A program made the translations under genes and the position numbers. From Anaerotignum sp. (GTDB taxonomy: Bacteria; Bacillota; Clostridia; Lachnospirales; Anaerotignaceae), in NCBI GenBank assembly GCA_017523325.1, contig JAFWWO010000012.1, positions 1-48,435 of the forward strand: a DNA stretch of 48,435 nt, written 5' to 3'. The notes under the pieces were generated by a model. That model was not told where the DNA came from. It searched no databases and saw only the letters and a list, made by a program, of their open reading frames with translations. Of the stretch, positions 1 to 7,755 are shown piece by piece. Position 1 is the first letter of the stretch, and each line of letters begins with the position of its first letter.

Positions 1-390
1 AAATCAGAAAATGAAAGCTTCGCTCGTCTGTTCGCAGCAGGCTTCCTTTCCCAGCTGGACCCGACCGTATCGGAAATAACAGATGTGAAAACCGCAGTAT
101 CGGAGGCGGTAACCAATGCTATTATTCATGGATATGAAAAGCAAGAGGGCATGGTTGAGCTTTTCTGCGGGTATTGCGGAAAAAGGGTTTACATAGAAGT
201 AGCAGACCGAGGCAAAGGCATTGAAAATATCGACCGGGCCAGAGAGCCTCTTTACACTTCAAAACCGGAAATGGAACGCTCCGGCATGGGTTTTACCATT
301 ATGGAAACCTTTATGGAGCAGATACGCATTGAAAGCCGCATAGGGGAAGGCACTCGGATTTTTATGGAAAAGACATTGTCCAAAGAATGA
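1..390 (+). CDS. spoIIAB: SpoIIAB, anti-sigma-F factor and serine kinase (5' truncated)
   Basis: The reading frame is open from the first base of the window, so the N-terminal part lies outside. SpoIIAB is a GHKL-fold protein kinase that holds sigma-F inactive and phosphorylates SpoIIAA in the predivisional cell and forespore. The visible part carries the N box (VSEAVTNAIIHGY, with the Asn and His of the ATP site) and the G1/G2-type ATP-lid motifs ADRGKGI and SGMGFTIM. These are diagnostic for the SpoIIAB/RsbW family. The stop codon overlaps the ribosome binding site of sigF, which starts 11 bases further on, so the two are co-transcribed as in the usual spoIIA operon (spoIIAA would lie just upstream). 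A GTG inside the frame at 85 is not the start, because family-typical sequence precedes it. Confidence 0.96.
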   Translation, partial: KSENESFARLFAAGFLSQLDPTVSEITDVKTAVSEAVTNAIIHGYEKQEGMVELFCGYCGKRVYIEVADRGKGIENIDRAREPLYTSKPEMERSGMGFTIMETFMEQIRIESRIGEGTRIFMEKTLSKE

Positions 391-400
391 GGTGAGTGGG

Positions 401-1117
401 ATGGAGCATACCTTTCAACTCATTCAAGAAGCGCAAAAAGGCGATATTTCCGCAAAGAATGAACTTTTACAAGAAAATACAGGCTTGATTTGGAGTGTGG
501 TACGCCGTTTTCTGGGGCGAGGCATTGATCAGGAGGATTTGTATCAAATTGGCGCCATTGGGCTATTAAAAAGCATTGAGAAATTCGATTTTGCCTATGA
601 TGTGAAGTTCTCTACCTATGCCGTTCCTATGATTATGGGGGAAATCAAACGATTTTTAAGAGATGACGGGGCAATAAAGGTCAGTCGAGGACTGAAAGAA
701 TTATCCTATCGTGCCCGACGATTACAGGAAAAGATTTTAGCAGAAGAAAACCGTGAGGCTACCCTACAAGAGTTATCAACAATACTTGAGGTGGAAAAAG
801 AAGAATTGGTTTTGGCATTGGAGTCCAACTGGGAGGTGGAAAGCCTTTATGCTGCTGCATCCGGGGGAAGCGAGGAAAACCCTCTGCTGTTGATTGACAA
901 ATTATCGGATACTTCGGAAAATGAAAAAATGCTGGAGCGACTTTCCTTAATGGAGACCTTGGAAAATTTGGGCACAAAAGAACGGCAAATTATTACGTTA
1001 CGATATTTTCGTGATTGCACACAAGCAGATGTGGCAAAGCAAATCGGCATTTCACAGGTACAGGTTTCCCGAATTGAGAAAAAAATTCTGGAAAAGATGC
1101 GGCAAAGCTTACAATAA
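401..1117 (+). CDS. sigF: RNA polymerase sporulation sigma factor SigF
   Basis: A 238-residue group 3 sigma-70 factor that directs early forespore transcription. Region 2 (about residues 25-90) contains the core-binding and -10-melting segment with DLYQIGAIGL and KFSTYAVPMI; region 3 follows. Region 4 near the C terminus carries a clear helix-turn-helix (residues 207-226, TQADVAKQIGISQVQVSRIE) for the -35 element. I chose ATG 401 because AGGTGAG at 389-395 is spaced correctly for it; an in-frame GTG at 392 lies inside that ribosome binding site. Context (spoIIAB directly upstream) separates SigF from the related SigB and SigG. In many Firmicutes spoVA genes follow; here a terminator-like hairpin and a convergent zinc-ribbon gene follow instead. 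Confidence 0.96.
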   Translation: MEHTFQLIQEAQKGDISAKNELLQENTGLIWSVVRRFLGRGIDQEDLYQIGAIGLLKSIEKFDFAYDVKFSTYAVPMIMGEIKRFLRDDGAIKVSRGLKELSYRARRLQEKILAEENREATLQELSTILEVEKEELVLALESNWEVESLYAAASGGSEENPLLLIDKLSDTSENEKMLERLSLMETLENLGTKERQIITLRYFRDCTQADVAKQIGISQVQVSRIEKKILEKMRQSLQ

Positions 1118-1118
1118 A

Positions 1119-1155
1119 AAAGCAGGGTGGAATCCGTTCCATTCCTGCTTTCGGT
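1119..1155 (+). terminator. Probable intrinsic terminator after sigF
   Basis: Outer stem AAAGCAGG (1119-1126) pairs with CCTGCTTT (1144-1151), and inner GGAA/TTCC extends it. The trailing T tract is interrupted (TTTCGGTTTATATTTTT), so efficiency is uncertain. It lies between convergent genes and could serve both. Confidence 0.55.
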
Positions 1156-1524
1156 TTATATTTTTCTTCCGCATTTCGGGCAATATACATAATCCGTATG
1201 TAGCGGGAAACTGCAATGTGTGCAATAGGTGGCTTTTGGCGTATAATCACCTGTAAATTGGAAATCCTCCTCATGAAAGGTTACGGCGTCACCTTGCTCA
1301 ATATCATGACCTAAATGAGGGGGTATGGAATAAACGGCTCCACAACAGTCAAAAACTGCATAATATCGTTTATTCCATTTGAAAATGGGGATAAAAAAGA
1401 AACTGAAATAGGTATATTCCATAAAAACGGATAAACTGCTGTATCGCCCACAGGCTTTACAGATGATTGCCTGATGAAAATCTAATCGTTTTTGACCGTT
1501 GGCAATTCCACCAATAAATATCAT
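1156..1524 (-). CDS. Zinc-ribbon protein, function unknown
   Basis: A 122-residue protein with two probable zinc ribbons. The first has Cys22 and Cys25 (CKAC) with the pair Cys60-Cys61. The second is a C-terminal ribbon with Cys101/Cys104 (CTHC) and Cys115/Cys118 (CPKC). Between them is a hydrophobic stretch rich in Phe and Tyr (about residues 34-48) that may be a membrane-associated or buried strand rather than a true helix. The start at 1524 is chosen because CGGAG lies at the right distance upstream, and because the conserved-looking segment MIFIGGIANGQKRLDF begins there; a longer frame to 1692 looks non-coding. Similar short zinc-ribbon proteins are widespread in Clostridia and have no assigned function. 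It is convergent with sigF. Confidence 0.75.
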   Translation of the reverse strand: MIFIGGIANGQKRLDFHQAIICKACGRYSSLSVFMEYTYFSFFFIPIFKWNKRYYAVFDCCGAVYSIPPHLGHDIEQGDAVTFHEEDFQFTGDYTPKATYCTHCSFPLHTDYVYCPKCGRKI

Positions 1525-1847
1525 AAAAACACTCCGTTCCGAAAAATTTTTTGAAAAGATTTTACATATTTTGCCGAACATGGTAAAATATACGCAAGCG
1601 TGCGAAATCCACGGAAGCAATGGGCCGCAGGAAATTCTCAAATGGGCAGGCGAATATTTGTATTCTGCCGATTCTATCTCATTCCTCATCATAGGCGAAT
1701 TGCTGCGTAAAATTTTCGGCCATCAGAAATATAGCTGAAGACCGATGCCCAAAAGGATTTTTTAGATAAGGAATTCCTTTTTCAAGGGCAGTACCATCTT
1801 ATAATAGAATGATAAAATGTGCAATCATTTCCAAGGGAGGAATCATA
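1525..1847. other. Intergenic region without a supported gene
   Basis: No reading frame here has both a ribosome binding site and family-like sequence. A + strand frame of 79 codons (1499-1738) lacks a Shine-Dalgarno sequence and overlaps the zinc-ribbon gene. The right end contains TATAAT at 1800-1805, a plausible -10 for the small peptide gene at 1848; its -35 (TTTTCA or CTTTTT around 1777-1784) is weak. Confidence 0.5.
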
Positions 1848-1949
1848 ATGAAAATTTCACGTTTGGTTGTCAGTGCAGTATCTCTTGCAGTATCTGCAGC
1901 GCTTTTAACATTAAGCATTATCGAATTGATTCGTAACGATACCTATTGA
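1848..1949 (+). CDS. 33-residue hydrophobic peptide, unknown
   Basis: The frame has a near-perfect ribosome binding site (AAGGGAGG at 1833-1840) 7 bases before ATG 1848, and TATAAT about 45 bases upstream. The product begins MKISRLVVSAVSLAVS, continues with a Leu/Ile-rich stretch and ends RNDTY. That gives a short basic N terminus, one predicted membrane helix of about 22 residues, and a polar tail. It could be a small membrane protein or a leader peptide. The next gene, gap, starts 77 bases downstream with its own strong ribosome binding site, so the two may share a transcript. I do not recognise a family. The case for it being real rests on the ribosome binding site and its sensible topology. 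Confidence 0.5.
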   Translation: MKISRLVVSAVSLAVSAALLTLSIIELIRNDTY

Positions 1950-2005
1950 TTGGTGCATATAATGGAAATGTTCGGAGAAACTGTAAGCAGTAAGCAAAAA
2001 AGTAA

Positions 2006-3034
<1,029 letters not shown>

Positions 3035-3042
3035 AAGCTATT

Positions 3043-3084
3043 AAACGGCAAAGCCAAACGTAGGGTTTTGCCGTTTGATTTTGT
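3043..3084 (+). terminator. Intrinsic terminator after the first gap gene
   Basis: The inverted repeat AAACGGCAAA (3043-3052) and TTTGCCGTTT (3067-3076) forms a 10-bp stem, followed by GATTTTGT, a short and imperfect T tract. Confidence 0.6.
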
Positions 3085-3132
3085 GAATGAAAAGGGAAAA
3101 AACGGTTATGTTTTTGACGGTAAATGCGCAGA

Positions 3133-3149
3133 GGGACAAAAAATGTCCC
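3133..3149. promoter_or_regulatory. Palindrome resembling a CggR-type half operator
   Basis: The sequence GGGACA-N5-TGTCCC is a perfect inverted repeat. Written as GGGAC-N6-TGTC it matches one half of the direct-repeat operator recalled for CggR, the glycolytic gap-operon repressor of Bacillus. It lies about 170 bases upstream of the second gap gene. Only one copy is present, and no cggR gene is in the window. TATAAA with an upstream TG (3165-3172) lies just downstream and could be the affected promoter. Confidence 0.35.
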
Positions 3150-3257
3150 ACGCAATATCCAGATTGTATAAAGCCAAGAAAAAATTCACGACTTTCACTG
3201 TATAGACTTCTGAAAAAAATTGATTTCAAAATTTCTTCGCTTTTTTTCAGTGTAATG

Positions 3258-3266
3258 TGCTAAAAT
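3258..3266 (+). promoter_or_regulatory. Extended -10 promoter for the second gap gene
   Basis: TGC-TAAAAT is an extended -10 element 51 bases before the gap start codon. No good -35 is seen 17 bases upstream, which is common for extended -10 promoters. Confidence 0.4.
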
Positions 3267-3316
3267 AGTAGTATACATTTGTTGATTATGATGTAATGAA
3301 TAAGGAGGAAGAAATA

Positions 3317-4336
3317 ATGGCAATTAAAGTCGGCATCAATGGGTTTGGTCGTATCGGCAGAGTGGTATTCAGAGTACTGATGCAGCGTCAGAATGAATTT
3401 GAACTGTGTGGCATTAACCTGAGAAATGCAGAATTAGACTATATGGTATATCAGCTGAAATATGACAGCGTTTTCGGTCGGTTTGAAGGGGATATCGAAA
3501 TCGGCGAAAACTGCATCATTGTCAACGGAAAGAAAATTCGTGTATTCAGTGAAAGTGACGCATCTTTAATCAAATGGTCCGAATGCGGTGCAGAATATAT
3601 CATTGAATCCACCGGTGCCTATAACACAATGGAAAAAGCGGCTTTGCATAAAATCGGTGGTGCGAAGAAAATTATTTTGACAGCACCCTCTAAAGATGAT
3701 GTGACACCTACCTTTGTAATGGGTGTCAACCATACTACATATCGACCGGAATATGACATTGTTTCCAATGCGTCTTGCACCACAAACTGCTTGGCTCCCC
3801 TGACGAAAATCATTCAGGATCATTTCGGTATCGAACAGGGGCTGATGAGCACCATTCATTCTGCAACGGCAAAACAGAAGGCCGTTGACGCCAGAGCAGG
3901 CCGTGACTGGAGAACAGGCCGTTCCGTATTCAATAATATCATTCCCTCTACAACAGGTGCGGCAAAGGCCGTGGGTTTGGTTATCCCCGAATTGAAGGGT
4001 AAGCTGACCGGTATGTCTTTCCGTGTGCCGACGAATGATGTTTCCGTAGTGGATTTGACGGCAAGACTGAAAACACCCGCTACCTATGCACAGATTTGCG
4101 AAAAAGTGAAAGAAGCCTCCGAAACTTATATGAAAGGCATTGTGCGTTATACAGAAGATGAAGTGGTTTCCTCCGATATGCTGGGTGATTCCAATACCTG
4201 TATTTTCGATGCAAAAGCAGGTATCATTCTGGATGATAATTTCGTAAAACTGATTGCATGGTATGATAACGAATGGGGTTACAGCAATAAAGTGGTAGAT
4301 TTGATTGCATATATGTATTCCGTGGATCAGAAATAA
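3317..4336 (+). CDS. gap: Glyceraldehyde-3-phosphate dehydrogenase, type I (copy 2, altered cofactor site)
   Basis: A 339-residue paralogue of the upstream gene. The fold and catalytic features are intact: [10 protein letters not shown], catalytic Cys154 in [13 protein letters not shown], His181, and the C-terminal WYDNEWGYS. The two residues that mark NAD-specific enzymes are changed. The Asp equivalent to Asp33 of copy 1 is Leu35 (CGINLRNAEL), and the Pro equivalent to Pro189 is Arg193 (VDARAG). By analogy with GapB-type enzymes this suggests NADP use or relaxed specificity; that is inference. ATG 3317 follows a strong AGGAGG; an in-frame ATG at 3296 lies upstream of that site and is unlikely. 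A very strong terminator follows. The copies may serve opposite directions (glycolysis and gluconeogenesis) or supply NADPH. Confidence 0.94.
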   Translation: MAIKVGINGFGRIGRVVFRVLMQRQNEFELCGINLRNAELDYMVYQLKYDSVFGRFEGDIEIGENCIIVNGKKIRVFSESDASLIKWSECGAEYIIESTGAYNTMEKAALHKIGGAKKIILTAPSKDDVTPTFVMGVNHTTYRPEYDIVSNASCTTNCLAPLTKIIQDHFGIEQGLMSTIHSATAKQKAVDARAGRDWRTGRSVFNNIIPSTTGAAKAVGLVIPELKGKLTGMSFRVPTNDVSVVDLTARLKTPATYAQICEKVKEASETYMKGIVRYTEDEVVSSDMLGDSNTCIFDAKAGIILDDNFVKLIAWYDNEWGYSNKVVDLIAYMYSVDQK

Positions 4337-4352
4337 TTGCTGCAAAATAGCA

Positions 4353-4385
4353 AAGGGCAAGACCGTTCGGTCTTGCCCTTATCTT
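4353..4385 (+). terminator. Strong intrinsic terminator after the second gap gene
   Basis: A perfect 12-bp stem, AAGGGCAAGACC with GGTCTTGCCCTT (4353-4364 and 4369-4380), closes a GTTC tetraloop and is followed by ATCTTAT. Confidence 0.85.
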
Positions 4386-4560
4386 ATAATCCATAACGGA
4401 CTATCTCCTCACAGTTAAAATCGGGGGTTTCTCGCCCGCTATGGGGGTATAAAGCTATCTTGCCGCTGCGGGTTTGGTAGATTCATTTTTGGCATAATGC
4501 ATCACCCCATTCATTAGTAGTATACCATACTGTCTAACAAATGGGGTGCAGTATGCGTTC
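4386..4560. other. Unexplained GC-rich structured intergenic segment
   Basis: No gene is evident here. The segment is GC-rich compared with its surroundings and contains several complementary pieces: CCCGC near 4435 with GCGGG near 4468, the small palindrome CCGCTGCGG, and a further dyad at 4498-4551. That dyad pairs CACCCCATT on the left with AATGGGGTG on the right across about 29 bases. The right arm holds the only possible ribosome binding site (GGGGTG) of the following peptide gene. It matches no riboswitch consensus I know. It could be a structured RNA or the remnant of a mobile element end; I cannot decide. Confidence 0.35.
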
Positions 4561-4665
4561 ATGAAAAAGACGACACTCATATTGACTATAATATTCATTA
4601 TATTCACTTTTTTAGGGGCAGGTTATGTTATCATAAATCACGGACAGGTTCATGCGGGATATTGA
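4561..4665 (+). CDS. 34-residue membrane peptide, unknown
   Basis: ATG 4561 opens a frame for a peptide starting MKKTTLILTIIFIIFTF, then Leu-Gly-Ala-Gly and a C terminus INHGQVHAGY. Lys-Lys followed by a single hydrophobic helix of about 22 residues suggests a type II small membrane protein or a signal-like peptide. A well-formed intrinsic terminator begins exactly at the stop codon, which supports expression of a unit ending here. The ribosome binding site is weak (GGGGTG, 12 bases before ATG) and lies in one arm of an inverted repeat. The C-terminal residues recall longer small membrane proteins in which AGY continues, so a truncated relative is an alternative. Confidence 0.4.
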   Translation: MKKTTLILTIIFIIFTFLGAGYVIINHGQVHAGY

Positions 4666-4701
4666 ACTGCACGTTTGCTTCAAACTCCGCAGTTTTCTTT
4701 T
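4665..4701 (+). terminator. Intrinsic terminator after the 34-residue peptide gene
   Basis: A two-part stem, AACTGC (4665-4670) with GCAGTT (4689-4694) and GTTTG with CAAAC inside it, is followed by TTCTTTT. It overlaps the last base of the TGA stop codon. Confidence 0.65.
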
Positions 4702-4705
4702 AAGA

Positions 4706-5569
4706 CTAGTAATTACTTACGCATTGTCCTCGAGAAATAAAACTTGCACCATAAGTATCTGTCGGCACAGGACGTAGGTCATATTCATTGTAATGTTCTT
4801 GCGGCACAACGGTGATTTGTTCGAAATGAATAGGCAGACCGGCAGAAAAAAAGAAGTTCTTTCCGTTTTGGATTTGGAAATGCAAATGTGGTTCCGATGT
4901 ATTCCCGGAGTTTCCGCACAGGGCGATTTGTTGTTTTCGCTTTACATGTTCTCCTACAGATACGGTTATACTGTCCGCCATTAAATGAGCCAAGCAAGAG
5001 TATTCTTTATCTGCATGTTTGATGACGATATAATTGCCTCTGATGTCTTTTATAAATGGGTCGGTTTTTCCGCCGCCCATTATTATACTGTCGCCACAAT
5101 CCTTACGCACTTCTACTACTACGCCATCGGCGGGAGCAAATTTTTTTTTGCCATAGCAAAAATAATTACTCGGTGTAGTGGCATCGCCGAAATGACTTTT
5201 TCCCTCATTGTTCAGAATGATAAAATCATAGGCATATCGCTGGGAGTTGATTTCCCATGAATGGGAAAACTCTTTTGTAACCCCGCCGTTTACTACCGTC
5301 CATACCCCTTGGAATGGTAGCGAATACTTGATTTGGGGAATAAAATTATCTTTGTCCGGCATGGGCTTATTTTTCATATCTGCCACAATAATTCCAACAA
5401 TCTGATGTAGGCTTTGCAAAAAAACAGGGAGCGTCATCAGTATTTCTACTATGCCGAATAGCCAGAATAGCCAAAGTAGTTTCCAGATATACCAATTGGA
5501 GAACAATGTAGGAATCCCCAACAAGCCAAGCCACTTAATCTTTGAAATAGTAGCATATATTTTTCTCAA
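4706..5569 (-). CDS. Membrane-anchored M23 family metallopeptidase
   Basis: A 287-residue protein with an N-terminal hydrophobic region (about residues 13-62, likely two helices around a Trp-rich patch) and a C-terminal LytM/M23 domain (about 90-255). M23 enzymes are zinc endopeptidases that cut peptidoglycan cross-bridges outside the membrane. Candidate zinc ligands are His103 (FSHSW), Asp115 (RYAYDF) and the HxH pair at His228/His230 (SEPHLHF); His195 (LAHLMAD) is the usual catalytic-site histidine. Only a TTG start fits: GGGGAG lies 7 bases upstream of TTG 5569, and the nearby ATG 5576 is out of frame. It is transcribed toward the small peptide gene and appears monocistronic. Substrate and role in growth or sporulation are not evident. 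Confidence 0.85.
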   Translation of the reverse strand: MRKIYATISKIKWLGLLGIPTLFSNWYIWKLLWLFWLFGIVEILMTLPVFLQSLHQIVGIIVADMKNKPMPDKDNFIPQIKYSLPFQGVWTVVNGGVTKEFSHSWEINSQRYAYDFIILNNEGKSHFGDATTPSNYFCYGKKKFAPADGVVVEVRKDCGDSIIMGGGKTDPFIKDIRGNYIVIKHADKEYSCLAHLMADSITVSVGEHVKRKQQIALCGNSGNTSEPHLHFQIQNGKNFFFSAGLPIHFEQITVVPQEHYNEYDLRPVPTDTYGASFISRGQCVSNY

Positions 5570-5686
5570 ATTTCATCTCCCCCCATAATCGTTTTTTGGC
5601 GTAATTTGCATTTTTTGTTGTAGATGTGCAAAGGAATGGTAAAAAATACATTGTTCTGTTCAAATGTTTATATAGTATTTTTTATA

Positions 5687-6049
5687 TCAATCGGGAATAA
5701 TTTCCAACCAGTAATTATCCGGATCGTTGATGAAATAAATGCCCATTTCCGGATTTTCAAAGCAAATACAACCCATTTCCTCATGCTTTTTATGGGCGGC
5801 GTCAAAATCCTCTGCATGAAACGCCAAATGAAATTCATTTTCCCCTAGGTTATAAGGCTCCTTGCGGTCTTTTAGCCAGGTCAGTTCCAGTGTGAAGTCG
5901 GTTTTGCCGTCCCCCAGATAAACCAGTATCCAACTGCCGTCGTCGGCTTCCTTACGGCGAACTTCCTTCAAACCTAATGCCGCTTCGTAAAATTTCATGT
6001 TTTTTTCCAAATCTAAAACATTATAGTTATAATGATTGAACGTAAACAC
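5687..6049 (-). CDS. VOC family protein (glyoxalase I-like)
   Basis: A 120-residue single-domain vicinal oxygen chelate protein with the two beta-alpha-beta-beta-beta modules of glyoxalase I. Candidate metal ligands are His6 (FNHYNYN), the Glu in FTLELTW, His74 or His78 (FHLAFHAEDF) and the Glu in YWLEIIPD. These positions agree with lactoylglutathione lyase-like proteins, which isomerise hemithioacetals of methylglyoxal, but many short VOC proteins have other substrates. GTG is the start, with GGAGGAGTGA 8 bases upstream. It lies 16 bases downstream of the end of the His-tailed protein gene on the same strand, so the two probably share a transcript. Confidence 0.85.
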   Translation of the reverse strand: MFTFNHYNYNVLDLEKNMKFYEAALGLKEVRRKEADDGSWILVYLGDGKTDFTLELTWLKDRKEPYNLGENEFHLAFHAEDFDAAHKKHEEMGCICFENPEMGIYFINDPDNYWLEIIPD

Positions 6050-6065
6050 GGATCACTCCTCCTTT

Positions 6066-7649
6066 TTAATGATGGTGGTCATGGTGGTCATGTCCACAAC
6101 CGCAATCATGATGATGGTTGTGGTGGTGCGTATGATGATGGTCATGATGACAGCCGCAGTCATGATGATGTTCTATGAACTCGTCCATATCCTCCGTATC
6201 GGTAACAGATTGGTATCCATGTTCGTCCAGTACCATACCTACCTTGTCCAGAATCAATATTTTCTGCTCCTCAGATGTGCTGGTATGGATGGCATTTATA
6301 ATCAGTTCCATGGTCTCCTGCACAGTGTAGAGAGGAGGCAAAGCCCCTGCTAAATTTTGCATGGCAATTTTTCTGGTCTGTGCAGGGAGGGTTTCAAAAG
6401 TATTTCTTGTTTTTTCAATAAAATCCTCGAATAACGCACGTTTTTCCGCTTCGGTAGCGGGAGGCAAATTTTCCGGTAAATCAAAGCGGAACAATTCATC
6501 ATTCAAATCCCCAAAAAAGCAATCCCGGATAAATTCTTCTGTCATAAGGACTTTTTTGGTATCCTCGGAAAAATCGGCGAAAGAACTGGCTTTTTGCAGT
6601 AAATCATATTCTTTTCTGCCGATGACATTGGCTTTATCAATGACGGGTTCAACGGCGGCTTCCAGCTGTTCGTTTAAGGTATCCAGATAAGCGGCTTTTT
6701 CCGTCAGGGGCATTTCGCCGTTCAAAAACGAGCGGACAGTATGATACAAATCGGCATAAGCCACGTTACGCTCTGTCAGGTCTTCAAAACTGTAAGTCAG
6801 GTAGAACAGCAAAATAAGAGAATTCAAATCATGAAGCATACAAGAGAAATATTCCTCGATGTCTTTCAGTGTTTCGTAAATTTCTTTTAATTCTTCAAAA
6901 ACCTCATCCAAAGCTTCATCGGAAAGTTGATGGGGCAGAAGCATTTGTTTTTGCCCGATTTTTTCTGCAATTTCCCCGAAATATTTCCCATAAAGCGGAT
7001 TGGATTGAGGAGAGCAGAAGCCTTCAAATGTTTTCAATGAGGTTTCAATCAATTCCTTGCTGTCACCGGCAAAAGCCGCCTCCAATGAGGTACGGACGGT
7101 ATCGTAAAACTTTTCTCGTGCCATTTTTAGGGGGATACATTTCAACAACTGTCCCATATACTCTTTTTGGTTCAACAACGTTTCCGCACCTTCCATGAAA
7201 GCACGACAATCAGAGAAGAATAGGGACCAATCCACCTGTTTTGCATCAATGCCATCGTTCTTATATTTACGCAAATCCACCTGATCACTGACCAGAGCAG
7301 AGATGATATTCCACTGGGAGAAATAACTGTAAACCGTTTCATAAATAGACAGCAGACGTTTTTTCAAAGCCATGCAATCCTCCAAAGCTGCCATACGCCT
7401 TTGTGCGTCAGCCGCCAGCAACTCTTCTAATTGGAACAAATGCGCAAGTATGGCAGATTTGATTTCCTGTATATCTTGTGGGATTTCGCAGGGCAGAGCA
7501 GTAACGCCCTTTTCCGCATCTTCCATAGCGCTCAAAAGCAGAAGCAAAAGACTGCCCACTGCCTGCTCATAAATATAATCTGCCGAGAGAGATTTTATAT
7601 TTTCTTCCAAAGCTTTATTTGACAAAAGAACCACGCCTTTCTGTTTCAT
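6066..7649 (-). CDS. Unknown 527-residue alpha-helical protein with a His/Cys-rich metal-binding tail
   Basis: I do not recognise a family for the main body (residues 1-490). It is acidic, rich in Leu, Glu and Ala, and appears all-helical; no signal peptide or clear membrane helix is seen (a Leu run at 33-40 is part of an amphipathic helix). The last 34 residues contain 20 His, 4 Cys and 5 Asp. They form two imperfect copies of a unit made of HHHDCGC followed by an HDHH block, joined by a T/N spacer. Such tails bind Ni, Zn, Co or Cu in proteins like SlyD and HypB, so metal storage or sensing is a reasonable inference. The ribosome binding site AAGGGAA precedes ATG 7649. The VOC gene directly downstream may itself be a metalloenzyme, which is suggestive but not proof of a link. 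Confidence 0.8.
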   Translation of the reverse strand: MKQKGVVLLSNKALEENIKSLSADYIYEQAVGSLLLLLLSAMEDAEKGVTALPCEIPQDIQEIKSAILAHLFQLEELLAADAQRRMAALEDCMALKKRLLSIYETVYSYFSQWNIISALVSDQVDLRKYKNDGIDAKQVDWSLFFSDCRAFMEGAETLLNQKEYMGQLLKCIPLKMAREKFYDTVRTSLEAAFAGDSKELIETSLKTFEGFCSPQSNPLYGKYFGEIAEKIGQKQMLLPHQLSDEALDEVFEELKEIYETLKDIEEYFSCMLHDLNSLILLFYLTYSFEDLTERNVAYADLYHTVRSFLNGEMPLTEKAAYLDTLNEQLEAAVEPVIDKANVIGRKEYDLLQKASSFADFSEDTKKVLMTEEFIRDCFFGDLNDELFRFDLPENLPPATEAEKRALFEDFIEKTRNTFETLPAQTRKIAMQNLAGALPPLYTVQETMELIINAIHTSTSEEQKILILDKVGMVLDEHGYQSVTDTEDMDEFIEHHHDCGCHHDHHHTHHHNHHHDCGCGHDHHDHHH

Positions 7650-7718
7650 ATATTTCCCTTAATTATAAAAGAATGATGAAGAAAGTACAACCTGTTTCTT
7701 TTCGGAGTCATAATTTGA

Positions 7719-7727
7719 TGCTATACT
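7719..7727 (+). promoter_or_regulatory. Extended -10 promoter for sfsA
   Basis: TGC-TATACT lies 28 bases before the sfsA start. The element TTTTCG 17 bases upstream of the hexamer is a weak -35. Confidence 0.5.
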
Positions 7728-7755
7728 AAAAATTAAAGCAAAAGGAGGTGGGTAT

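Noticed and set aside
1499..1738. 79-codon + strand frame
   Set aside because: No ribosome binding site, overlaps the zinc-ribbon gene, and the sequence shows no family-like features.
3566..4360. 264-codon - strand frame opposite the second gap gene
   Set aside because: Long antisense frame caused by codon bias of the real gene; Cys/His-rich random-like sequence.
6075..6175. Possible CRISPR or satellite repeat
   Set aside because: The short repeats are codon repeats of His and Asp in a coding frame, without regular repeat-spacer structure.
6036..6353. Met/Val-rich + strand frame opposite the His-rich tail
   Set aside because: It is the antisense reading of the CAT/CAC repeats that encode the His tail; low complexity and no ribosome binding site.
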